Positions 1 to 5,652 are shown, counted from the stretch's first letter. The stretch is DNA of 5,661 nucleotides from Rhodobacter sp. (GCA_027482795.1 JAIXVS010000106.1:1-5661); one strand, 5' to 3'. Notes: generated by a model from the sequence alone, not told the origin. Made by a program: numbers and translations.

Positions 1-1228
1 ATTGGAACCGCGAAAAGGTCAGCGTGCGCGTGCCCGTTTGAAACAGGGGGCGCGACAGCTCGATTGTGCCAGCGGCGATGTTTTTCGAGGTGACATATAC
101 CTCGCGCCCCACGCCTGTGCCAGAAATCCGCGCGCCCACGGGCACGGCGGCAATATTGGCCACGCCCGACAGTTGCAGCGGCTGGGCGGCGTTAAAGGTT
201 GCAACCGATGTCACTGTGACTGTGTTCCACGCAGGCCCTGCAACCGCAATGATCTGCCCATTGCTGATCACGCGGCGCTGCTCGAATATGGTCAGCCCTG
301 TCAGCGCGGCAATGTCGATGGGCGCGGTCAATTCCACGCGGCGGCCTTTCAAATCCAACTCGACATGGTCGGTAAAGAAAAACAGCGCTTGCAGCGCGCG
401 GCGAAAGCCCTCTTGCTCGCCGCCAAAAGCGGCCGCATAGGTTTCCAGATTATAGTCGCGCGTGCAGGCAAGGCGCTGATTTTCAGGCATAATCACTGTG
501 CCTTGAAAGCTGACAGGGTTGTCAAAGGTCATATGACTGCCCAGAAAATATGTGCCGGGCGAGACGACAACCGTTTTGCCCGCCGCCGCCGTATCGGCCG
601 CCTCAAATGCGGCCACGTCATCGGTCACCCCGTCGCCAACCGCGCCATAATCGCGCACATCGACCCAGTCGAACATATCGGCATGAAATACGGCGGTGAC
701 ATCTTCGATGGTGATGTCATCAATGCGCACCACCCCGCCCGATGCGCCCGTTAAATCCAGCCCCAAATGGCCATAGGCGGGGGAAATGCCCCACACCATA
801 TCCACCCCTTGGCGGTTGCCCGACCCGATGATCGCGGTGATGGTGCGCACCTCGCCATAGGTCGTCAGCGCCACAGATGGCCCCACTTGCACAGCGCCCG
901 CCACATTGACCCCGCCGCTATTGGCCGCAAAGCCCGCAATGCGCACCGATGGCAGCGCGCCGCTGATCGCCTTCACCCGCGCCGTCACGCGCAGGTAAAG
1001 GCCCGGCTGAAACGGAATTTGCTGAAAACAGCGCAGTTTTTGCACCGATGAGGTTTTTTGCAATTCAAGGCAGCCCGCAAAATCTTGGTCATTGGGCACA
1101 AAGGCGGCATTGGCCTGCCCCAAATAGCTGCCTTGCCCCGCGCGCCCATCTTCGCGCGACCACAGGTTCAGCCCTGCCGAAAACGCTGGCGGCATCAGCA
1201 CAAGCCCTTGGGTAATTGCCTTATTCAT
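1..1228 (-). CDS. Right-handed beta-helix / pectate-lyase-superfamily protein, 3' end missing
   Basis: The minus strand is open for 409 codons from an ATG at 1228 to the left edge, with no stop, so the C-terminal part lies outside the window. The start is preceded by a good ribosome binding site (AAGGGA, 1240-1235, 6 bases away); a nearer-upstream ATG at 1233 is out of frame and hits a stop at once. Residues about 1-180 look like a beta-sandwich carbohydrate-binding region (for example LYLRVTARVKAISG near 77-90). Residues 191-208 hold the motif VRDYGAVGDGVTDDVAAF, the hallmark of the Pectate_lyase_3 / GH28-related superfamily and of many phage tailspikes, followed by PGTYFLGS at 224-231, the first helix coils. 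No classical signal peptide is visible. The fold suggests binding or cleaving a polysaccharide, but the catalytic region is not in view and enzymatic activity is unproven. From memory, similar proteins of roughly 700-800 residues are widespread in Rhodobacterales. A spike-like surface role is the main alternative to an enzyme. Confidence 0.85.
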   Translation of the reverse strand, partial: MNKAITQGLVLMPPAFSAGLNLWSREDGRAGQGSYLGQANAAFVPNDQDFAGCLELQKTSSVQKLRCFQQIPFQPGLYLRVTARVKAISGALPSVRIAGFAANSGGVNVAGAVQVGPSVALTTYGEVRTITAIIGSGNRQGVDMVWGISPAYGHLGLDLTGASGGVVRIDDITIEDVTAVFHADMFDWVDVRDYGAVGDGVTDDVAAFEAADTAAAGKTVVVSPGTYFLGSHMTFDNPVSFQGTVIMPENQRLACTRDYNLETYAAAFGGEQEGFRRALQALFFFTDHVELDLKGRRVELTAPIDIAALTGLTIFEQRRVISNGQIIAVAGPAWNTVTVTSVATFNAAQPLQLSGVANIAAVPVGARISGTGVGREVYVTSKNIAAGTIELSRPLFQTGTRTLTFSRFQ

Positions 1229-1336
1229 CGCATGTCCCTTACATCTGTTGACCATGGCGCGGCGGTTGCGCGCAGCTTTTGCCAACGTGCCAAAGCGCAA
1301 TTAACTTTCCCCCACTACACCGCGCGCCGCCCCCCG

Positions 1337-1365
1337 CTTGAAAGCGACGGCGCGCGACCCTATCT
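1337..1365 (+). promoter_or_regulatory. RpoH (sigma-32)-like heat-shock promoter for the DUF533 gene
   Basis: CTTGAAA at 1337-1343 is followed after 14 bases by CCCTATCT at 1358-1365. The classical sigma-32 consensus is CTTGAAA, 11-16 bases, CCCCATNT, so the -35 box is perfect and the -10 box matches at 6 of its 7 fixed positions with spacing in range. Transcription would begin near 1372, giving a short leader of about 26 bases that includes the ribosome binding site. The same sequence can be read as a weaker housekeeping promoter (TTGAAA, 17 bases, TATCTG), so the sigma factor is inferred. Confidence 0.5.
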
Positions 1366-1397
1366 GCGCGTAAACCCAACCGCGAAAGGCGTTCCCA

Positions 1398-2123
1398 ATG
1401 GCCAAATCTTTGATCGATTCCCTGCTGGCAGGTGTCCAAGACATGACGAAAGGCGGCAGCAGCGGCGGCGCTGGCGGGCTGTCTGGCGGGCTGGGCGGTA
1501 TCGCGTCCCAAGCCAAGGGCGCTTGGAACAATCAATCCACCCTGACCAAGGGCGCGATTGCAGGTGGTTTGCTGGGCGTATTGCTGTCGGGCAATGCGCG
1601 CAAACTGGTGGGCACTGGCGTGCAGGTGGGCGGGGCGGCACTGGTTGGCGCGCTGGCCTTCCGCGCCTATAGCGATTGGAAGGCGGGCAAATCCGCCAGC
1701 GCCGATACGGCCCCCCAAGCCGCCCTTCCCCCGCCCAGCCCCAATTTCCTGCCCGCCTCGGCCGAGGCGCAAGAAGATCTGGCCCTGCGCCTTGTGCAAG
1801 CCATGGTTGCCGCAACCAAGGCCGATGGCCGCGTCACCACGGCCGAGCGCGCGCGCATCATGGGCCAACTGCCGAACCTTGGCCTTGGCGATGAGGCGCA
1901 GGCGCTGATTGCCGCCGAAATCGACGCGCCCTTTGACGTGAACCGCATCGCAGCCCTCGCCCACACCGAAGAAGAGGCCGCCGAAATCTACGCAGCCTCG
2001 CTGCTGGTGGTCGATCCCGAAGCGCCCGCTGAAAAGGGCTATCTGGCCATGCTGGCCGCACGGCTGAATCTTGACCAAGGCTTGGTCGAGCATCTGCACG
2101 CCAAAGCGGGCGCGCTGGCGTAA
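1398..2123 (+). CDS. DUF533 (YebE-like) protein with a TerB-like C-terminal domain
   Basis: This encodes 241 residues, close to the size of E. coli YebE. The start is supported by AAAGG at 1385-1389, 8 bases upstream. The N-terminus (3-15) is a short amphipathic helix, followed by a Gly/Ser-rich linker at 19-36. Residues 50-90 form a Gly/Ala-rich hydrophobic stretch (AIAGGLLGVLLSGNARK, then VGGAALVGALAFRAYSDW), which is the DUF533 signature and a probable membrane-associating segment. A Pro/Ala-rich linker (100-120) leads to a helical TerB-like domain at about 124-241. This carries the typical KADGRVTTAERARI acidic motif at 141-154 and a second half ending in DPEAPAEKGYLAMLAARL (206-223). TerB-like domains bind divalent metal in the tellurite-resistance protein TerB, but the role of DUF533 proteins is not established; a link to envelope stress is inference. 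It diverges from the beta-helix gene and has its own RpoH-like promoter. Family assignment is firm, function is not. Confidence 0.9.
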   Translation: MAKSLIDSLLAGVQDMTKGGSSGGAGGLSGGLGGIASQAKGAWNNQSTLTKGAIAGGLLGVLLSGNARKLVGTGVQVGGAALVGALAFRAYSDWKAGKSASADTAPQAALPPPSPNFLPASAEAQEDLALRLVQAMVAATKADGRVTTAERARIMGQLPNLGLGDEAQALIAAEIDAPFDVNRIAALAHTEEEAAEIYAASLLVVDPEAPAEKGYLAMLAARLNLDQGLVEHLHAKAGALA

Positions 2124-2150
2124 ACCCGCGTCTGCCTGCTTCCTAACTCT

Positions 2151-2192
2151 GCAAATACCTTGGGGGGAGCGAAGCGGGGGGCAAAGCCCCCC
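2151..2192 (+). repeat. G6/C6 hairpin element, probable dispersed Rhodobacteraceae intergenic repeat
   Basis: Twenty-seven bases after the DUF533 stop codon, GCAAATACC leads into a G6 run (2162-2167), then AGCGAAGC, then a perfect 7-bp hairpin GGGGGGC-AAA-GCCCCCC (2176-2192). The first G6 run could compete with the second for the same C6 run, giving two mutually exclusive foldings. No T-tract follows, so this is not a classic intrinsic terminator. From memory, short elements starting GCAAATAC and continuing into G-run/C-run hairpins recur after genes in many Rhodobacterales genomes. It may end or stabilise the DUF533 transcript. Confidence 0.5.
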
Positions 2193-2226
2193 TGCCATCG
2201 CCGCCACCAAACCACCCTTGATAAGT

Positions 2227-2262
2227 CCAGCCCCGCCCTTGCCCTTGCAGGGGCGGGGCTGG
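2227..2262. repeat. 12-bp perfect inverted repeat upstream of the GAPDH gene
   Basis: CCAGCCCCGCCC at 2227-2238 is perfectly complementary to GGGCGGGGCTGG at 2251-2262, with a 12-base loop. The stem is very GC-rich and ends 44 bases before the GAPDH start codon. There is no run of T after it (GTGGTTGTTATG), so it fits poorly as a simple terminator. It could be a transcription-slowing structure, an mRNA end-protecting hairpin for the upstream gene, or a leader structure for the GAPDH message. Confidence 0.6.
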
Positions 2263-2306
2263 CGTGGTTGTTATGCGCCACAGCGTCAACCAATGCGGGG
2301 GCGATT

Positions 2307-3317
2307 ATGCGTGTGTTCATCAACGGGTTTGGGCGGATTGGGCGCTCGGTTCTGCGGGCCTATGCGGGCGATCTTGCGCAGGGCGGCAGGCTGTTTGCAG
2401 GCCTTGAAATTGTTGGCATCAACGATATCGCGGGCGCACACATGTGCGCCTATCTGTTTGAATATGACAGCGTCTTTGGCCCGTGGCGCGGTACGGTATC
2501 GCTGGGCGATAGCCCGCGCGCCTTGGTGATCGATGGGCGCGCTATCCCGCTGCATCAGACATCCGACATCTCGCACCTTGATCTGACGGGTGTTGACGTT
2601 GTGATGGAATGCACGGGCCGTGCGGGCGCGCGTGATGTGGCCGCGCGAGGGCTAACGGCAGGGGCAAAGCGCGTGCTGATCTCTGGCCCGTCGGACACTG
2701 CTGATTTTACGGTTGTTTTGGGCGCGAATGATGCTGCATTGACAGATCAAACCATCGTCTCCAATGCCTCTTGCACCACAAATGCACTGGCCCCTTTGGC
2801 GCGGCTTTTGGACGATAGCTTTGGCATTGCGGCAGGCACAATGACCACAATCCACTGCTACACAGGCAGTCAGCCCACGGTCGATGCCCCTGCCGCCGAT
2901 TTCGCCCGCTCGCGCGCCGCCGCCCTGTCGATGGTGCCCACCACCACCTCGGCGCAGCGGCTGTTGGATTTGGTGCTGCCGCAAATGGCAGGGCGCATCA
3001 TCGGCTCGGCCGTGCGCGTGCCCACGGCCAGCGTTTCGGCGGTGGATTTGGCCGTGCTGCTGATGCGCCCCGCCACGGTGCAATCCGTCAACGCCGCGCT
3101 GACGCAGGCGGGCGGTGTGATCGGCTGGACAGACCGCGCGCTGGTCTCCACCGATTTGCGCGCACGGCGCGAAAGCATCATCATGGCCCTGCCCGAAACA
3201 CATCTTCTGTCCACCCCCCAAGGCCCGCTTTTGCGCGTCTTTGGCTGGTACGATAACGAATGGGGCTTTTCCAACCGCATGTTGGATGTGGCATTGCGGA
3301 TGGGCAACAATTCCTAA
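2307..3317 (+). CDS. gap: Type I glyceraldehyde-3-phosphate dehydrogenase paralogue (GAPDH-like)
   Basis: This 336-residue cytoplasmic enzyme should oxidise and phosphorylate glyceraldehyde 3-phosphate to 1,3-bisphosphoglycerate using NAD, in glycolysis or, reversed, gluconeogenesis. The Rossmann motif GFGRIGR is at 7-13 and N39-D40 favours NAD. The catalytic SNASCTTN motif places the nucleophile at Cys156, with His183 in TTIHCYT as its partner. Arg237 (VRVPT) and the WYDNEWGFSNRMLD signature (314-327) are conserved. The ATG at 2307 is chosen because MRVFINGFGRIG is the usual N-terminus and a G-rich run lies 5 bases upstream; the frame stays open 49 codons further upstream but that part is non-homologous. 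Two phosphate-binding loops deviate from the norm: T-G-S-Q at 186-189 instead of T-N-D-Q, and T-T-S-A at 213-216 instead of T-T-G-A. The gene stands alone, without pgk, tkt or other glycolytic neighbours. Erythrose-4-phosphate dehydrogenase (Epd) is a possible alternative activity. The superfamily call is certain, the exact substrate less so. Confidence 0.93.
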   Translation: MRVFINGFGRIGRSVLRAYAGDLAQGGRLFAGLEIVGINDIAGAHMCAYLFEYDSVFGPWRGTVSLGDSPRALVIDGRAIPLHQTSDISHLDLTGVDVVMECTGRAGARDVAARGLTAGAKRVLISGPSDTADFTVVLGANDAALTDQTIVSNASCTTNALAPLARLLDDSFGIAAGTMTTIHCYTGSQPTVDAPAADFARSRAAALSMVPTTTSAQRLLDLVLPQMAGRIIGSAVRVPTASVSAVDLAVLLMRPATVQSVNAALTQAGGVIGWTDRALVSTDLRARRESIIMALPETHLLSTPQGPLLRVFGWYDNEWGFSNRMLDVALRMGNNS

Positions 3318-3329
3318 CTTCTTACAAGT

Positions 3330-3358
3330 TTGACTCGATTTTTCTGCCCGCTTATGCA
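3330..3358 (+). promoter_or_regulatory. Candidate housekeeping promoter for the LpxR-family gene
   Basis: TTGACT at 3330-3335 matches 5 of 6 bases of the sigma-70 -35 box and is followed after 17 bases by TATGCA at 3353-3358, a weak -10 box. It begins 12 bases after the GAPDH stop codon. Transcription would start near 3365, leaving a leader of nearly 80 bases. Alphaproteobacterial promoters often tolerate poor -10 boxes, but this remains a by-eye match. Confidence 0.35.
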
Positions 3359-3382
3359 CTTTGGGGTTGTGGCAACAAAGTG
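3357..3382 (+). promoter_or_regulatory. Leader hairpin upstream of the LpxR-family gene
   Basis: CACTTTG at 3357-3363 pairs with CAAAGTG at 3376-3382. Inside it TTG (3367-3369) can pair with CAA (3373-3375), so the structure is a 10-bp stem with a GGG bulge and a three-base loop. It sits between the candidate promoter and the ribosome binding site. A second, weaker pair (GATTCT 3392-3397 with AGAATC 3408-3413) follows. It could be a terminator remnant for the GAPDH gene or a leader structure; there is no T-tract. Confidence 0.3.
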
Positions 3383-3443
3383 GCCTTGGGTGATTCTGCA
3401 CAGCGCAAGAATCCGCGTGGCAGAAGTTTAAAGGGTTGGGTCA

Positions 3444-4433
3444 ATGGCGCGCCGTGTGTCTGGGTATGTGTTTGGGTATGTTTTTGCCGCTGCTTTGGCC
3501 AGCCTAACAGGGGCCAGCGTTGCAGGCAGCGCTTGGGCACAAGATGCCGCAACTGCCCAAATTGCCAGCACTACGGGCGATGCCGCCCGCCAAACCATTG
3601 GCTGGGGCCGCTTTTTCAACAACGATTATATCGGTGATCGCAAGGATCGCTGGCATTCGTCATCCTACACCATTTCGCGCCTGCGCGGCCCAGAATGGAC
3701 GGGCAGCTTGCCCAATACCATTGGGCAGGTGTTGGAGTTTCGCTTTCGCGCTGAAAACATCACGCCAGAAGACTTGTCTGCCCCCGCCGCCCAAGACCGC
3801 CGTTATGCGGGGGTGATGTCTTTTGGCTATCACAGCCATTCCAAATGGCGCGGGGAAGAATTGTCGATGGGCGCGGATGTGGTGCTGATCGGCCCGCAAA
3901 CGGGTCTAAGTGCGTTTCAAGACAGGGTGCATGATTTTCTTGGCCTGCCCGATGGCGCGCCAAGTTACGACGCGCAGTTTGGCAATGCCACATATCTTTC
4001 GGGCACAGCCGAACTGGGCCGCCAGATCGCTCTGGCCCCCAGCCTAACCCTGCGCCCCTTTGTCGAAGGGCAAGTTGGCTTTGAAACCTTGGCGCGGGCA
4101 GGGGTCGATGTGACCTTGGGCAATTTGGCCAAAGACGGGCTGATGTTGCGCGATGTGAACACAGGCCAGCGCTATAGCGCGGTGCAGGGCCCGCTTGGCA
4201 CGGGGCTTAGCCTGACCTTTGGCGGGGATATGGCGCGCGTTGCATCCAGCGTTTTGCTGCCCGATGGCGGCGCAGTAACAGCTTCGCCCACCCGCACGCG
4301 CCTGCGCGCTGGGCTGAACTGGCAGGGCGAGAAATCCTTTGTGTTTTTCGGCGCAACCTATCTGTCGCCCGAATTTGAAGAACAAAGCGAAGGCCAGACT
4401 GTGGGATCGCTGAGTCTTTTGGTGCGGTTTTAG
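3444..4433 (+). CDS. LpxR-family outer-membrane lipid A deacylase (DUF2219)
   Basis: The product (329 residues, against about 319 in Salmonella LpxR) is predicted to be an outer-membrane beta-barrel that removes the 3'-acyloxyacyl chains of lipid A. Residues 1-32 form a signal peptide with an Arg pair at 3-4, a hydrophobic core and an A-W-A cleavage site before Gln33. The N-terminal LpxR signature follows: FFNNDYIGDRKDRWHSS at 57-73, whose Asn60-Asp61 pair corresponds to the active-site Asn-Asp of the family. A second family block, IGPQTGLSAFQDRVHDFLG (149-167), supplies the probable catalytic His163. Alternating hydrophobic strands run to a C-terminal Phe (SLSLLVRF), the usual recognition signal for outer-membrane protein assembly. 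The start is backed by AAAGGG at 3430-3435, 8 bases upstream. The signal peptide contains a 12-base tandem duplication (GYVFGYVF). No other LPS genes adjoin it. Family membership is well supported; the exact acyl chain removed, and activity in this organism, are inference. Confidence 0.87.
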   Translation: MARRVSGYVFGYVFAAALASLTGASVAGSAWAQDAATAQIASTTGDAARQTIGWGRFFNNDYIGDRKDRWHSSSYTISRLRGPEWTGSLPNTIGQVLEFRFRAENITPEDLSAPAAQDRRYAGVMSFGYHSHSKWRGEELSMGADVVLIGPQTGLSAFQDRVHDFLGLPDGAPSYDAQFGNATYLSGTAELGRQIALAPSLTLRPFVEGQVGFETLARAGVDVTLGNLAKDGLMLRDVNTGQRYSAVQGPLGTGLSLTFGGDMARVASSVLLPDGGAVTASPTRTRLRAGLNWQGEKSFVFFGATYLSPEFEEQSEGQTVGSLSLLVRF

Positions 4434-4495
4434 AATCGAACGTATAGTAATTTTCGCCATTTAGGCAGGTTTGCCACATTTACGCCGCAATCTGT

Positions 4496-4526
4496 TTGTT
4501 AATGTTTCGATATAAGAAACTATAAA
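4496..4526 (+). promoter_or_regulatory. Candidate promoter and small palindrome upstream of the Hint gene
   Basis: The gap between 4434 and 4544 is distinctly AT-rich compared with its surroundings. TTGTTA at 4496-4501 with TATAAA at 4521-4526 (19-base spacing, longer than ideal) is the best promoter pair; TATAAG at 4511-4516 is an alternative -10. An inverted repeat GTTTC-N7-GAAAC (4504-4520) covers the spacer and could be an operator for an unknown regulator. All of this is by-eye and tentative. Confidence 0.3.
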
Positions 4527-4544
4527 AACGAGCAGGCAAACAAA

Positions 4545-5630
4545 ATGAACACGGGCTCTTTGGGCACGTTCGTCATTTCTTGGTCACAAACCGAAATTGA
4601 TGGCGTGCATTCTGCGCCTCTGTCGCTGCTGAATGTGGGCGCGACATGGCGTTATAGCGGACCAGTGGTGCGTGTGGACCGCCCCCAAGATGTGTTGGTT
4701 TTGCAGGGGGCAGATGGCGCGGTAGATATGCGCAAGCGGGCTGCGCGCACGGTGCGCCGCCTTGTTGGGGCGGCCATTGCAGGCCGCATGGGCGAAGATG
4801 GTGATGCGGGCACCGACGGCGATGCCCACTTTGCCGATACGCCCGATCAATCCTTTATCGTCACCGACGGGTTTCACAGCTATAACCTCACCCTCATTCC
4901 CGTGCCTGATACGGGGTCAAAACTGCTGATGATTTTGGGCGAGATGCCCCCCCCTGACCAAGACCTTTGGGTTGTGCGCGCAGCCCTTGATACCACCCAT
5001 TCAGGTGCAGGGGCCCAAGTGGCGGGCGGGGTGATTTGCTTTACCCCAGATACGCTGATCGCCACCGAATACGGCCCGCGCGCGATTGCCCAGTTGCAAG
5101 CGGGTGATCGTATATTGACCCGCGATAATGGCCCGCAGGAAATACTGTGGCGCGGCCACCGCCGCATGAGCGGCGCGCGCCTGCATGTGATGCCGCATTT
5201 GCGGCCCATCCGCTTTGCCAGCGGCGCGCTGGGCTTTGGCCGCCCCGATCAAGAACTGCTCGTCTCGCCCCAGCACCGTATGCTGATCAAGGGGCAGGCG
5301 GCGCTGGCGCTGTTTAACACGCCCGAAGTGCTGGTTGCCGCGCAAGATTTGGTCAATGACCGCACGATTATGGTGGATCATTCGGCCCGCGAAGTGACCT
5401 ATGTGCATATCCTGCTGGCCCAGCATAACATTGTGTGGGCCAATGGGCTGGAAACCGAAAGCTTTCATCCGTCGAACACCGCACTTGATACAGTGGCCGA
5501 TGATCAGCGCGCGGGGCTTTTGGACATTTTGCCCGAAATCGCAGAAAACCCCCATGCCTATGGCGATTATGCCCGCCGCAACGTCAGCGCGGCCGAGGCT
5601 GCGATTTTGCGGCATGAGATGCGGCACTGA
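4545..5630 (+). CDS. Hint-domain (Hedgehog/intein-like) protein, Hint_2 type
   Basis: The 361-residue product has a Hint domain at about 162-310. Block A begins at Cys165 (VICFTPDTLIATEYGPRAI), followed by LQAGDRILTRDNGPQEILWRG (184-204); SPQHRML with His244 is the conserved inner block; QHNIVWANGLETESFHPS (293-310) closes the domain. Hint domains in Hedgehog proteins and bacterial Hint families rearrange the peptide bond before this Cys into a thioester, so the N-terminal 164 residues could be released or transferred. There is no intein-type His-Asn plus nucleophile ending and no endonuclease insertion, so protein splicing is unlikely. The N-terminal part has no recognisable enzyme domain and no signal peptide; residues 85-93 are Asp/Gly-rich (DGDAGTDGD) and could bind calcium. 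The tail (311-361) is the helical C-terminus common to such Rhodobacterales proteins. AGCAGG at 4531-4536 is an acceptable ribosome binding site. Domain assignment is firm; biological role and any secretion are unknown. Confidence 0.88.
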   Translation: MNTGSLGTFVISWSQTEIDGVHSAPLSLLNVGATWRYSGPVVRVDRPQDVLVLQGADGAVDMRKRAARTVRRLVGAAIAGRMGEDGDAGTDGDAHFADTPDQSFIVTDGFHSYNLTLIPVPDTGSKLLMILGEMPPPDQDLWVVRAALDTTHSGAGAQVAGGVICFTPDTLIATEYGPRAIAQLQAGDRILTRDNGPQEILWRGHRRMSGARLHVMPHLRPIRFASGALGFGRPDQELLVSPQHRMLIKGQAALALFNTPEVLVAAQDLVNDRTIMVDHSAREVTYVHILLAQHNIVWANGLETESFHPSNTALDTVADDQRAGLLDILPEIAENPHAYGDYARRNVSAAEAAILRHEMRH

Positions 5631-5634
5631 ACGA

Positions 5635-5652
5635 GGGGGGCTACCGCCCCCC
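5635..5652 (+). terminator. GC hairpin after the Hint gene, possible terminator
   Basis: Four bases after the stop codon, GGGGGGC (5635-5641) pairs perfectly with GCCCCCC (5646-5652) around a TACC loop. It uses the same 7-bp stem as the hairpin at 2176-2192 with a different loop. TAACCCCCC follows instead of a T-tract, so it may act as an RNA-end-stabilising or dispersed repeat element rather than a standard intrinsic terminator. The window ends 9 bases later. Confidence 0.45.

Noticed and set aside
2..754. A plus-strand open frame of 250 codons at the left edge.
   Set aside because: It is the antisense of the beta-helix gene; its product is Arg/His/Cys-rich and shows no family, whereas the minus strand shows the Pectate_lyase_3 motif.
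1278..1292. TGGCAC on the minus strand upstream of the beta-helix gene, resembling a sigma-54 -24 box.
   Set aside because: The GC needed at -12 falls three bases too close (TGGCACGTTGGC), so the required spacing is not met.
1239..2210. A long minus-strand open frame (323 codons) opposite the DUF533 gene.
   Set aside because: Its translation is rich in Arg, Gly, His and Cys with no recognisable motif, as expected from the antisense of a GC-rich gene; the plus strand gives a clear DUF533 protein.
2160..2306. A 49-codon N-terminal extension of the GAPDH gene.
   Set aside because: It would translate the G6/C6 hairpin and the 12-bp inverted repeat, and GAPDH proteins normally begin at the sequence starting MRVFINGFG.
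3316..3343. AACTT-CTTAC-AAGTT followed later by five T residues, resembling a terminator after the GAPDH gene.
   Set aside because: The stem has only five mostly A-T pairs, overlaps the stop codon, and the T run is separated from it by eight bases.
5039..5475. A true splicing intein inside the last gene.
   Set aside because: There is no His-Asn followed by Cys/Ser/Thr at the end of the Hint region, no endonuclease domain, and the flanking parts do not make up a known host protein.
5001..5627. A minus-strand open frame of 208 codons opposite the Hint gene.
   Set aside because: It has atypical composition and no motif, while the opposite strand encodes well-conserved Hint blocks.
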